Assembly (NCBI RefSeq): GCF_007829815.1
Contig: NZ_VIWT01000001.1
Coordinates: forward strand, 1,821,501-1,885,500
Direction of reading: 5' to 3'
Source of the DNA: Kitasatospora viridis
GTDB lineage: Bacteria > Actinomycetota > Actinomycetes > Streptomycetales > Streptomycetaceae
DNA length: 64,000 nt
Shown here: in pieces, positions 26,746 to 37,920 of the stretch
How the letters are laid out: every line of letters begins with the position of its first letter
Numbering within the stretch: position 1 is the stretch's first letter
The notes under the pieces: model-generated
Told to the model about the DNA's origin: nothing
What the model saw: the letters and a program-made list of their open reading frames with translations, nothing else
The model's database searches: none
Position numbers and translations under genes: made by a program

Positions 26746-28032
26746 TCACCAGCTGGCCCACGGGATCGTCCAGCCGCTCCAGCCGTTGTCGCCGGAGACC
26801 GTCTTGCCCTTGGCGCCCTTGATGATCACCACGTCGCCGATCAGCGAGGAGTTGTAGAACTTCCCGGCCACCGAGTTGTTGTCGCCGCCCTTGGCGTCCT
26901 GCAGGCCGATGCACCCGTGGCTGGCGTTGGAGACGCCGAACGCGCTGCTCCAGTAGTTGCCGTGCACGTAGGTGCCCGAGTCGGTGAGGCGCATCGCGTG
27001 CGGGACGTCCGGCACGTCGTACTCGCCGCCCACCACGTTGGCCACGGTGGCGGAGTTCATCCGGGTGGTCGGGTCCTTCTCCTTGATCACCATGGTGCCG
27101 TTGTAGGACGGGTTCTGGTCGTTGCCGGCCGTGATCGGCAGGGTCTCGATCGTCTGGCCGTCCCGGACCACGGTCATCTTGTCGGTGGACGCGTCCGCGG
27201 TGGAGATCTGCGAGCGGCCGATGGTGAAGGACTCGTCCCGGTCCAGGCCGTAGACGCCCGAGGCGACCTCGGTGCTCTTCAGCTTGTAGTGGACCTTGAC
27301 CGTGGTGCCCGACTTCCAGAAGGCCTGCGGCCGGAAGTCGACCCGGCGGTTGCCGAACCAGTGGCCCTTCAGCTGGCTGCCGTCCGAGGCCTCGAAGGTG
27401 ATGCCCTTGAGGACGTCGGCCTTGTTGGTGATGTCCTTGGTGAAGTTCACCGAGACGATCATGCCGACGCCGTAGGTGGAGCCGGTGGTGATGTTGTCGT
27501 TGATCGCGACCGTCTTGCCCGGGGTCAGCGTGGTGAAGCTGCTGTTCAGCGCGGCCTGCTGGCCGCTGGCGTCCACCGCCTGGGCGGTCACCTGGTAGAC
27601 CGTGCCGACCGAGAGCGGGCCGGACGGGCTCCAGCTGGAGCCGTCGGCGGCTATCGAGCCCTGCACCGCGGTGCCGTTCTTGTCGGCCACCGTGACCTGG
27701 GTCAGCTTGCCGTCGGCCACCGACACCTTGAGGGCGCCGTTGGGCGCGACATCGGTGGCGCCGTCCTTCGGGTCGACGCTCAGCTGCGCCGCCGAGACCT
27801 TCGGCGAGGCCGCCGAACCGGGCGTGCCCGGGGCGGAGGAACTCCCGCTACCGCCGCCGCTCGACCCGGAACCGCTCGCCTTGGTGTCGTCCGGCCCGCA
27901 GGCGGTGGCCAGCACCAGCACCCCGCCCGCCAGCAGCGCTGCGGTGGTCCGTCGCAGGACGGACCTGACCGTGCTGCTCCCTCTCGCGGCATCCGCCGCC
28001 TGAACCGGCTCCACTGGAGTGGCCCCTCCCAT
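26746..28032 (-). CDS. L,D-transpeptidase lipoprotein 2 (two Ig-like domains + YkuD)
   Basis: A 428-residue paralog of the neighbouring transpeptidases. The signal segment (RRTTAALLAGGVLVLATAC) is preceded by an unusual N-terminal stretch of about 25 residues if ATG 28032 is used; no later ATG exists before the signal peptide, though a GTG a few codons in is possible. A Ser/Gly tether, an Ig-like domain (LSVDPKDGATDVAPNG to FTTLTPGKT), a second beta domain (LKGHWFGNRRVDFRPQ) and the YkuD domain with HGNYWSS and SNASHGCIGL follow. It should crosslink peptidoglycan outside the membrane. Confidence 0.92.
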   Translation of the reverse strand: MGGATPVEPVQAADAARGSSTVRSVLRRTTAALLAGGVLVLATACGPDDTKASGSGSSGGGSGSSSAPGTPGSAASPKVSAAQLSVDPKDGATDVAPNGALKVSVADGKLTQVTVADKNGTAVQGSIAADGSSWSPSGPLSVGTVYQVTAQAVDASGQQAALNSSFTTLTPGKTVAINDNITTGSTYGVGMIVSVNFTKDITNKADVLKGITFEASDGSQLKGHWFGNRRVDFRPQAFWKSGTTVKVHYKLKSTEVASGVYGLDRDESFTIGRSQISTADASTDKMTVVRDGQTIETLPITAGNDQNPSYNGTMVIKEKDPTTRMNSATVANVVGGEYDVPDVPHAMRLTDSGTYVHGNYWSSAFGVSNASHGCIGLQDAKGGDNNSVAGKFYNSSLIGDVVIIKGAKGKTVSGDNGWSGWTIPWASW

Positions 28033-28138
28033 TGAAAAGTCCCTGACCGCGCGCCGCTCCGGGCGCGCGCGAGCGCAAGAATAACTGGGCCGGATGAGTG
28101 AATCTTCGGCGGGAGGCCCGTGTCCGCCAGGTGAAAGA

Positions 28139-29122
28139 TCACCTGACGGAGAGGGCACTCCCGGCCACCCACTGGTCCCAGGTCAGGTTCCACCCGTTCA
28201 GCCCGTTCTGCGGCGGCACCTGACCCCCCTTCAGCTGCGAGACCACCTCGATCACGTCCCCGACCAGGGTGTGGTCGAAGAACCAGCCGGCCGGCGAGTC
28301 GGCGGATCCGCCCTTCTCGTCGGCCAGGCCGATGCAGCCGTGACTGGTGTTCGCGGTGCCGAAGACGCCACGGGGGCTCCAGTAGTTCCCGTGGACGAAG
28401 GTGCCGGAGGCGGTCAGCCGCATCGCGTGCGGCACGTCCTTGATGTCGTACTCGTCACCCATCCCGACGGTGGCCGAGTTCATCCTGGTCACCGGGTCCT
28501 TCTCGGAGACCACCAGCAGCCCGGTGTAGGTCGGGTGCTCCGGGTTGCCGGCCGAGATCGGCAGGGTGCGCAGCACCGTCGCGCCCTGGCGGACCGTCAG
28601 GGTGTGCGCGTCCAGGTCGGCCGTGTCGAGCTGGGCCCGGCCGATCCTGAAGGCCAGCGTGCGCGGCCGGCCGCCGGCCTGGCCCGGGAAGGCGAGGCGC
28701 ACCGTCACCCGGGTACCGGGTGCCCAGTAGTGCTGCGGGCGCAAGTCCAGCCGCTGGTCGCCGAACCAGTGGCCGACCACCGGCACCGGCGGGTCGGCGG
28801 TCACCGTGACCGCCCGCTCCACCGCCGCCCGGTCGGCGACCGCCCGGCCGAAGCGCAGCGAGACCGGCATGCCGATCCCGACGGTGGCGCCGTCCGCGGG
28901 GGTCGTGACGGCGGTGACGGTGCGCGCCGGGGTCCCGGTGGCGCCGTCGGCCGGGCCGCTGCCGGTCGCGGCCGGGCTCGCGGCGGGGGCGTCGGGCGCC
29001 GCGACCTCCGCACTGGGCCGGGCGGGTGAACCGCCGCCGCAGGCCGCCAGCACCGGGAGCAGCAGGGCCAGCGCGGCCGGCACCGCCCGTCCCGTGCGCC
29101 CCCGCCGTCCCTCGGCGCGCAT
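28139..29122 (-). CDS. L,D-transpeptidase lipoprotein 3 (short form, one Ig-like domain)
   Basis: A 327-residue YkuD lipoprotein with lipobox LAAC inside PVLAACGGG. After the tether it goes straight to the second beta domain (TPADGATVGIGMPVSL, VVGHWFGDQRLDLRPQHYW) and the catalytic domain (HGNYWSPRGVFG, NTSHGCIGL). The first Ig-like domain present in copies 1 and 2 is absent, which would bring the active site closer to the membrane. ATG 29122 is preceded by GGGAGGGCGGG. It is divergent from glgX across 186 bases and 106 bases upstream of copy 2. Confidence 0.92.
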   Translation of the reverse strand: MRAEGRRGRTGRAVPAALALLLPVLAACGGGSPARPSAEVAAPDAPAASPAATGSGPADGATGTPARTVTAVTTPADGATVGIGMPVSLRFGRAVADRAAVERAVTVTADPPVPVVGHWFGDQRLDLRPQHYWAPGTRVTVRLAFPGQAGGRPRTLAFRIGRAQLDTADLDAHTLTVRQGATVLRTLPISAGNPEHPTYTGLLVVSEKDPVTRMNSATVGMGDEYDIKDVPHAMRLTASGTFVHGNYWSPRGVFGTANTSHGCIGLADEKGGSADSPAGWFFDHTLVGDVIEVVSQLKGGQVPPQNGLNGWNLTWDQWVAGSALSVR

Positions 29123-29308
29123 CCCGCCCTCCCGCGTGCTCGCCGGGACCGCCGGCGGCGGTCCCGGATCCGGTCCACCGTTCAACGATCGGATTCCCCA
29201 AGGGACACGAGGGAACGATTCCACTCGGCGGACACACGCCCGTAACAGACGCCGTGCCAGACGGCGTCGTGCCGCAGGGCAGCGGGCCCGGCTGGGAAGG
29301 GCACGGCT

Positions 29309-31538
<2,230 letters not shown>

Positions 31539-31555
<17 letters not shown>

Positions 31556-33332
31556 ACCCACGTCGCAGCCGCCCGCCGAACGACCCACCAGGTCCACGGT
31601 GCGCTCGCTGCTCAGGCTCCGGACCTACGCGTACCCGATCCGCTGGTACCTGGCCGGGGCGGTGCTGGCCGCCCTGCTCGCCTCCGGCGCCGTGCTGGTC
31701 ACCCCGCTGGTGCTCGGCCGGATCGTGGACGGCCCGATCGGCCACCACGACCGGGCCGCGCTCTGGCCGCTGATCGGACTGCTGCTGCTCCTCGGAGTGG
31801 CCGAGGCCGGCCTGTTCGGCCTGCGCCGGGTGCTGATCGCCCGTCCGCTGGCCAAGGTCGAGGCGGCCATGCGGCGCGACCTCTACGCCAAGCTGCAGCG
31901 CCTCCCGGTCGCCTTCCACGACCGCTGGGCCTCCGGGCAGCTGCTCTCCCGGGCCACCTCGGACATGTACACCCTGCGGCTCTTCCTGGCCTTCGCGCTG
32001 ATCTTCCTGATCGTCAACTCGGTCACCTTCCTCACCGGCTCGGTGCTGATGCTGGCGCTGGACTGGCGGCTCGGACTGATCGCGCTGGCCCCCTCCATCC
32101 CGCTGATCCTGTTCTGCGCCTGGTTCGAGACCCGCTACTCCAAGGCCTCCAGGACCGCCCAGGACCAGAACGGCGACCTGGCCACCGTGCTGGAGGAGTC
32201 GGTGCTCGGCATCCGGATCCTCAAGTCCTTCGGCCGCCAGCGCACCATGGCCCGTCAGTTCCGCGAGCGGGCCCAGCTGCTGCGCGCCACCGAGCTGCGC
32301 AAGACCTGGATGCTGGCCGACCTGTGGTCGGTCATCGTCGGCCTGCCCGAACTGGCCCTGGGCAGCTCGCTGGCGGTCGGCGTGGTGCTGGTCGCGCACG
32401 ACGAACTGAGCACCGGCAGCCTGGTCGCCTTCCTCTCCACCGCGCTCGCGCTGCGCTGGCCGGTCGAGTCGATGGGCTGGCTGCTGGCCTACAGCAACGA
32501 GGCCGGCACCGCCACCGACCGGTTCTTCGAGGTGCTGGACACCCCCGAGCCGGAACCCGTGCGCGGCACCGCCGGCGAACCCGACGGCAGCGGCATCCGG
32601 TTCACCGGCGTGCGGTTCCGCTACCCCGACGCGCCCGCCGACAGCCCCGACCTGCTGGGCGGGATCGACCTGCACGTGCGCAGGGGCGAGACCATGGCCC
32701 TGGTCGGCGCCACCGGCTGCGGCAAGACCACCCTCACCGCCCTGCTCCCCCGGCTCTACGAGGCCACCGCCGGCCGCATCACGCTGGACGGCCGGGACAT
32801 CGCCGCCCTGCCGCCCGGCGAACTGCGCTCGCTGGTCGCGGTCGCCTTCGAGGACCCGACCCTGTTCTCCGCCACCGTCCGGGAGAACGTACTGATGGGC
32901 GCACCGGACGCCGCTGACGCGGCGTTGGAGAAGGCGCTCGCCACCGCCCAGGCCGGCTTCGTCGCCGACCTGCCGGACGGGGTGGACACCGAGGTCGGCG
33001 AACAGGGCCTGAGCCTGTCCGGCGGCCAGCGCCAACGGCTCGCGCTGGCCCGCGCGGTGGTCGGCAACCCGCCGTTCCTGGTCCTCGACGACCCGCTCTC
33101 CGCGCTGGACGTGCGCACCGAGGCGCTGGTCGAGGCCGCGCTGCGCGAGGTGCTCGCCGACTCCACCGCCCTGGTGGTGGCGCACCGGCCGAGCACCGTG
33201 CTGCTCGCCGACCGGGTCGCGCTGCTCTCCGACGGGCGGATCGCCGACGTCGGCACCCACGCCGAACTGCTCGAACGCTGTACCGAGTACCGGGCGCTGA
33301 TGAGCGGCGCACTGGAAAGGAGTGTGGCCTGA
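31539..33332 (+). CDS. ABC exporter half-transporter A (degenerate-site subunit)
   Basis: A 597-residue type IV ABC exporter: six transmembrane helices (about residues 35-330) then an ATPase domain. Walker A GATGCGKTT and signature LSLSGGQRQR are intact, but the Q-loop reads VAFEDPTLF (Glu for Gln) and Walker B is LVLDDPLSALD with Asp in place of the catalytic Glu. It overlaps glgX by 17 bases and the next half-transporter by one base (TGATG), so the two are translated together and should form a heterodimer with one weak and one active ATP site. Substrate unknown; drug/lipid export is typical for the family. Confidence 0.9.
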
Positions 33333-35131
33333 TGGCGCTGCTCGAAGCCCCCGCGGCGGTCGAGGAGGAGATACCCGTCCCGCCCGGCGCGCCCCGACGG
33401 CTGCTGCGCTCGCTGCTCGCGCCGCACAGGCGCCGGGTGGTGCTGGCCGCGGTGCTGATCCTCGTACAGCAGGCGGCGCTCCAGTCCGGCCCGCTGCTGG
33501 TCTCGGTCGCGATCGACCAGGGCATCCCGGCGCTGCGCCGGCACTCCTCGGGCCCGCTGGTCGCGGTCACCGCCGCCTACCTGGGCTGCGCGCTGCTCAG
33601 CACCCTGCTGCAACGGGCGTTCATCCGGCTCTCCGGACTGCTCAACCAGGACATCCTGCTGGAGCTGCGCACCCGGATCTTCCGGCACGCCCAGCGGCTC
33701 GGCATCGACTTCCACGAGCGCTACACCTCCGGCCGGGTCATCTCCCGGGCCACCAGCGACGTGGACGCGCTGCGCGAACTGCTCAACGAGGGCCTGCAGG
33801 AACTGCTCTCGGTCGCCATCTCGGTCTGCTACATCGCGGTGCTGCTGCTGGTGATGGACTGGCGGCTGGGGCTCCTGGCCCTCTCCTCGGTGCTGCCGAT
33901 GGCGCTGCTGGTGCGGATGTTCCAGCGGCGCAGCGGCCGGGTCTACCGCAACGGCCGCACCGCGGTCGCCGGGGTGATCGTCCGGTTCACCGAGACCATG
34001 AACGGCATCCGCCCGGTCCAGGCCTTCCGCCGCGAGCCGGCCAACCTGGCCGCCTTCGAGGAGTCCAACCGGGAGTTCACCCGCTCCAACGCGGGCGGAC
34101 TGCTGGAGATGGCCCGCTACGTCGGCTTCTCCCGGGGCACCGCCAACCTGTGGATCACCATGGTGGTGCTGGCCGGCGCCTACCTGGTCACCACGGGCAA
34201 CATGGAGGTCGGCGTGCTCACCGGCTTCGTGCTCTACCTGCGCCGGCTCTACGACCCGATCGACCAGCTGGCGATGTTCCTGAACAGCTACCAGGCGGCG
34301 GCCGCGGCACTGGAGAAGATCTCGGGACTGCTGGCGCAGGAGGCCTCGGTCGCCCCGCCGCAGACGCCGGTCGCGCTGCCCGCCACCGACGCCAAGGGCC
34401 GCGAAGTCGCCTTCTCCCAGGTCTCCTTCGGCTACCGCAACGGCATCGAGATCCTGCCGCCCTTCGACCTGGTGCTGGCCCCCGGCTCCACCACCGCCGT
34501 GGTCGGCGCCACCGGCGCGGGCAAGTCCACCCTGGCCAAGCTGCTCGCCCGGTTCTACGACCCGTCAGCCGGCCGGATCGCCCTGGACGGCGTGGACCTG
34601 CGCGACCTGGACGGCGCCGAACTGCGGCGCGGCGTGGTGATGGTGACCCAGGAGTCCTTCCTCTTCTCCGGCACCGTCGCCGAGAACATCGCCATCGGCC
34701 GACCGGACGCCGACCGTGAGGAGATCGAGGCGGCCGCGAAGGCCATCGGCGCCCACTCCTTCATCACCGCCCTGCCGGACGGCTACGACACCGACGTCCG
34801 CAAGCGCGGCGGCCGCATCTCCGCCGGACAGCGGCAGCTGGTCGCGTTCGCGCGCGCCTTGCTGGCCGACCCGGCCGTCCTCATCCTCGACGAGGCGACC
34901 AGCTCCCTGGACATCCCCGGCGAGCAGGCCGTCCAACACGCCATGCACACCGTCCTCGCCGGACGCACCGCCGTGATCATCGCGCACCGCCTCTCCACCG
35001 TCGAGATCGCCGACCGCGTGCTGGTGATGGAGGCGGGCCGGGTGGTCGAGGACGGCACGCCCGCCGAACTCATCGCGGGCACGGGGCGGTTCGCGCAGCT
35101 GCACTCGGCCTGGCGGGAGAGCCTGGTGTGA
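33332..35131 (+). CDS. ABC exporter half-transporter B (catalytic-site subunit)
   Basis: A 599-residue half-transporter, partner of the preceding gene. The membrane domain covers about residues 30-320. The ATPase domain has Walker [10 protein letters not shown], canonical Q-loop [10 protein letters not shown], canonical Walker [12 protein letters not shown] and H-loop IIAHRLSTV, but its signature is RISAGQRQ rather than LSGGQ. In the heterodimer this signature faces the degenerate Walker B of subunit A, while its own intact Walker B faces subunit A's LSGGQ, as in TM287/288, BmrCD and LmrCD. It overlaps the next small gene by four bases (GTGTGA). Confidence 0.92.
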   Translation: MALLEAPAAVEEEIPVPPGAPRRLLRSLLAPHRRRVVLAAVLILVQQAALQSGPLLVSVAIDQGIPALRRHSSGPLVAVTAAYLGCALLSTLLQRAFIRLSGLLNQDILLELRTRIFRHAQRLGIDFHERYTSGRVISRATSDVDALRELLNEGLQELLSVAISVCYIAVLLLVMDWRLGLLALSSVLPMALLVRMFQRRSGRVYRNGRTAVAGVIVRFTETMNGIRPVQAFRREPANLAAFEESNREFTRSNAGGLLEMARYVGFSRGTANLWITMVVLAGAYLVTTGNMEVGVLTGFVLYLRRLYDPIDQLAMFLNSYQAAAAALEKISGLLAQEASVAPPQTPVALPATDAKGREVAFSQVSFGYRNGIEILPPFDLVLAPGSTTAVVGATGAGKSTLAKLLARFYDPSAGRIALDGVDLRDLDGAELRRGVVMVTQESFLFSGTVAENIAIGRPDADREEIEAAAKAIGAHSFITALPDGYDTDVRKRGGRISAGQRQLVAFARALLADPAVLILDEATSSLDIPGEQAVQHAMHTVLAGRTAVIIAHRLSTVEIADRVLVMEAGRVVEDGTPAELIAGTGRFAQLHSAWRESLV

Positions 35132-35499
35132 GGGCCGACGCCAACCGGTCCAGCCCCGCCCGGGGGCTGCTGCCGACCCTGATGCTGATCGACCTCCTCG
35201 CCAGCCTCCAGATCTGGCTGGGCCACGCCCGCCACCACGGCCTCCTCGTCCCGGCCTTCCTGATCACCACCCTGCTGTGGACGGTCGCCATCCCCGTCCT
35301 CGCCCGCCGCTCCCTCCCCCGCCCCCAACTGCGCCGGGCCGCCGCCCTGCTGTCCGCCACCCTGGCAGCGGGCGCCGTCCTCTTCGCCCTCTCCCCGGAC
35401 ACCATCGTCTCCGCCGACGCCATCCTGGTCGGCGGCTCCGCCGCCTACGCGGCCGTCCTCGTGTACGCCCTGCGCCCGAAGCCGGGCCCGACTGACTGA
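35128..35499 (+). CDS. Small membrane protein coupled to the ABC exporter
   Basis: A 123-residue protein with about four hydrophobic helices (LLPTLMLIDLLASLQIWL, PAFLITTLLWTVAIPVL, AAALLSATLAAGAVLFAL, AILVGGSAAYAAVLVYAL) and a positively charged loop (ARRSLPRPQLRR). The GTG start lies inside the stop of exporter subunit B, giving tight coupling. No known family recognised; codon usage looks normal for the genome. It may assist or regulate the exporter, which is inference from position only. A strong terminator follows. Confidence 0.65.
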   Translation: MRADANRSSPARGLLPTLMLIDLLASLQIWLGHARHHGLLVPAFLITTLLWTVAIPVLARRSLPRPQLRRAAALLSATLAAGAVLFALSPDTIVSADAILVGGSAAYAAVLVYALRPKPGPTD

Positions 35500-35526
35500 C
35501 TGACCGACGCGGCGATCGCCAAACAG

Positions 35527-35562
35527 GGGTCGGGTACCCGCCGATCGGCGGGTACCCGACCC
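35527..35562 (+). terminator. Terminator after the ABC exporter operon; left edge of the toxin cassette
   Basis: Perfect 16-bp stem (GGGTCGGGTACCCGCC and its complement) around GATC, 28 bases after the small membrane protein stop and followed by a TTCGTC stretch. The next 227 bases (35563-35789) are visibly less GC-rich and hold no gene I can support. Confidence 0.85.
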
Positions 35563-35789
35563 TTCGTCAATCCGCCATCGGTCGGCAATGGTTGGGCAAA
35601 GTCCACGTAAGATCAAATCCAGCTCAGAGTTCTCATACAACCCATGCATTCGGCAGCGGGCTGCGATAGCTTCCTCTTGTCGCCGCAGAATTCGCCGCAA
35701 TTCCCGAACAACTCCCAGTTCCTGGAGCGTTCGAGGAACCCGCGCGAGACGCGGCGCGTACGGCCATTTGCCATACAGGGGAGGATTGC

Positions 35790-36671
35790 ATGATGGTTCG
35801 TCACCGGAAGCCCGCCGGTTCCGCTTTTGCCGCTGTGCTCGGAGGCGCGCTGCTGCTGGGCACGGTGCCCGCGCACGCGGATGCGGGTCAGTCGCCGGCC
35901 GAGCAGGCGATCAGCGTGGTCGAGAAGGCCACCGGCACCGCGGACCTCGTTCCGGGGGCGGCGCGGGCCACGGCGCCGAGCACGGCCGCGGGCCAGGTCG
36001 TCGCCGCAGCGGGCACCAGCGACCAGGTCGGCTTCACGCTCCCGGCCACCGAGGCCGTCAGCGGCGTGGCGGGCGGGCAGGGGACCGTCAGCTACCCGAA
36101 CGCGGCGGCCGACGGCGCCGACCTGGCCGTCCAGTCGACCGAGAACGGCATCCGCGCCCTGGTCACGATCAAGGACGCGCACGCGCCCAAGGAGTACCGG
36201 TTCCCGCTCGCACTGCCGCAGGGCGCCACGGCGGAGCCCCAGGCCGACGGGAGCATAGCCGTCGTCATGAACGGCGACCGCCTCGGCGCGTTCGCCGCCC
36301 CGTGGGCCAAGGACGCGGCCGGCAAGCCGATCCCGACCAGCTACCGGATCGACGGTGACACCCTCGTCCAGACCGTCGCCTTCGACGGCGGCACCAGCTT
36401 CCCCGTCGTCGCCGACCCCCACTACACCTGGGGCATCATCACCGGCACCGTCTACTTCAACAAGACCGAGACGCGGGACCTCGCGTACGGAGGCGGCGCG
36501 GCCATCGCGATCCTCGGCGCGATCACGAAGGTGATGCCCGTGACCGTCTCCGGGATCGCAGTGACCGCCACCGCGAACATCGCGATCAATCACGGGCAGT
36601 GCATCAAGATCAAGAGCACTGGCGACGTGGGCTTCTACAGTGGCAACGAAGGCAACGGCTACTGCAAGTAG
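35790..36671 (+). CDS. Secreted protein with C-terminal glycine-rich, two-cysteine domain
   Basis: A 293-residue protein with a clear Sec signal peptide (RHRKPAG charged start, hydrophobic core, cleavage after AHA at about residue 30). GGGGAGGA precedes ATG 35790. The middle (about 80-205) is beta-rich with YRFPLALPQGA and TSFPVVADPHYTWG. The C-terminal about 80 residues start with GTVYFNKTET (220-228), continue as a hydrophobic Gly/Ala/Ile stretch (about 233-266) and end in a cysteine pair (Cys271, Cys292), the only cysteines in the protein, so a disulfide is likely after export. I do not recognise a characterised family. The layout resembles a secreted bacteriocin-like precursor, with a small membrane protein encoded next door, but that is inference. 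Confidence 0.7.
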   Translation: MMVRHRKPAGSAFAAVLGGALLLGTVPAHADAGQSPAEQAISVVEKATGTADLVPGAARATAPSTAAGQVVAAAGTSDQVGFTLPATEAVSGVAGGQGTVSYPNAAADGADLAVQSTENGIRALVTIKDAHAPKEYRFPLALPQGATAEPQADGSIAVVMNGDRLGAFAAPWAKDAAGKPIPTSYRIDGDTLVQTVAFDGGTSFPVVADPHYTWGIITGTVYFNKTETRDLAYGGGAAIAILGAITKVMPVTVSGIAVTATANIAINHGQCIKIKSTGDVGFYSGNEGNGYCK

Positions 36672-36752
36672 TAATCCGCAGGGACGGGAAATTCCCCGAG
36701 CGGCCGTGCCGCCACGGTGGCATCCGCGAAGCTTTCGAGAGTGAGGCAATCC

Positions 36753-37028
36753 ATGACGGTTCTGCTGATCGCGATCGGGGTACTCAACGCCGCCGCTGTT
36801 CTGGCGGCAGCCGTGAGCGCCGCGGGCAAGGGGCGCCCGGTCTCCTACCGGGCGGCGGCCACCGGAGCCGCGGTTCTGTTCTTCGCACTTCCGTACATCG
36901 TCGAGCACGCGTCCGGCGCCTCGATCGATGACGGCAGCTCGGCCGGCCTCTACGCGTGGGTCGCGCTGATCAGCGTCCCGGTGCTGGCGCTGGTCTACCT
37001 CGTCGTGCGGCGGCTGCAGCGCGACTGA
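36753..37028 (+). CDS. Small three-helix membrane protein
   Basis: A 91-residue protein starting at ATG 36753, preceded by GTGAGG (36741-36746). It has three hydrophobic segments (MTVLLIAIGVLNAAAVLAA, AAATGAAVLFFALPYIV, LYAWVALISVPVLALVYLVV) and a basic C-terminus (RRLQRD). No family recognised. It lies 81 bases behind the secreted two-cysteine protein and could be its membrane partner or an immunity protein; size and topology would fit, but nothing in the sequence proves it. Confidence 0.6.
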   Translation: MTVLLIAIGVLNAAAVLAAAVSAAGKGRPVSYRAAATGAAVLFFALPYIVEHASGASIDDGSSAGLYAWVALISVPVLALVYLVVRRLQRD

Positions 37029-37194
37029 GCGCACGACCAACCGTGGTACGTGAGTTGCTGATGCGCCAGATGCGACAGATGCGCGGAACGGATGCGGCGC
37101 GCTGCCACGACGGCGTTCCTCCTGGCGCGCGAACCATACTCACGACCCATGCGTCTGGGCTATCGTCACGGCCACGGACGCACGGGGGTGCAGG

Positions 37195-37920
37195 ATGGCG
37201 ATCGAGTTACCCGGCCCAGTGGTCTCGATGCTCCAATTCATCGGGGTCAACTGGCCGAACGTGAACGAGGACAAGGTCCGCGAGCTCGCCACGCACGTGC
37301 GCGAGTTCGCGGACAACGTGGACGGCACCCACAAGAAGGCCACCACCACGGTCAACAACATGGCCGACCACTACCAGGGCGGCTCCTACGACGCGCTGGT
37401 GGACAGCTGGGCGCACCTGTCGTCCAGTCACATGACCGACCTGGTCAACACCTGCCACACGGTGGCCACCGCGCTGGACGCCGCCGCCGACACCATCGTC
37501 GCCATGAAGTGGCAGGCGATCGGCGAACTGGGCGGCCTGGCAGTCACGTTCGCGGCCGACCAGGCCGCCTCGGTGGCCACCCTCGGCCTGGCCGAGGTCG
37601 GCATGGCGGCGATCGTGGACGGCGCCGAACACATCACCGACTACCTGGAACAGCAGCTTGAGCAGTACATCATCGGGCAGGTGATCGAGGCCGCGATCGG
37701 CCCGCTGGTCGCGGTGGTGGAGAAGGCCGTCGGCGGCCTGGCCTTCGAAGAGGTAGCCGGGATCCTCGGCGTGAACGGCACCGCCGGGCCCGGCGACTCG
37801 TTCCTGATCGACCCCAAGGCCCTGGAGGACCACGCGACGACGATGGCCGGCCATGCCCAGGAAGTCTCCGACCACGCCAAGGCGCTGGGCGGCAAAGTCG
37901 CGGGAGTGGACTTCACATGA
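37195..37920 (+). CDS. CpnT-N/WXG100-like type VII secretion-targeting protein
   Basis: A 241-residue mostly helical protein. It opens with MLQFIGVNWPNVNEDKVREL and continues AYQGG-type and SWAHLSSSHMTDLV helices, AATALDAAADTIVAMK, and a long Ala-rich helical tail to GGLAFEEVAGILG. This matches the N-terminal module of CpnT/TNT-type toxins and WXG100-superfamily targets of type VII secretion in actinobacteria. A Gly-rich GGGDS-type break near 197 (NGTAGPGDSFLI) is followed by a short helical end. Here the module is a separate gene whose stop overlaps the Rhs start (ATGA), so the two proteins are expected to be made and exported together. No ESX/T7SS machinery genes lie in the window. Confidence 0.82.
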   Translation: MAIELPGPVVSMLQFIGVNWPNVNEDKVRELATHVREFADNVDGTHKKATTTVNNMADHYQGGSYDALVDSWAHLSSSHMTDLVNTCHTVATALDAAADTIVAMKWQAIGELGGLAVTFAADQAASVATLGLAEVGMAAIVDGAEHITDYLEQQLEQYIIGQVIEAAIGPLVAVVEKAVGGLAFEEVAGILGVNGTAGPGDSFLIDPKALEDHATTMAGHAQEVSDHAKALGGKVAGVDFT

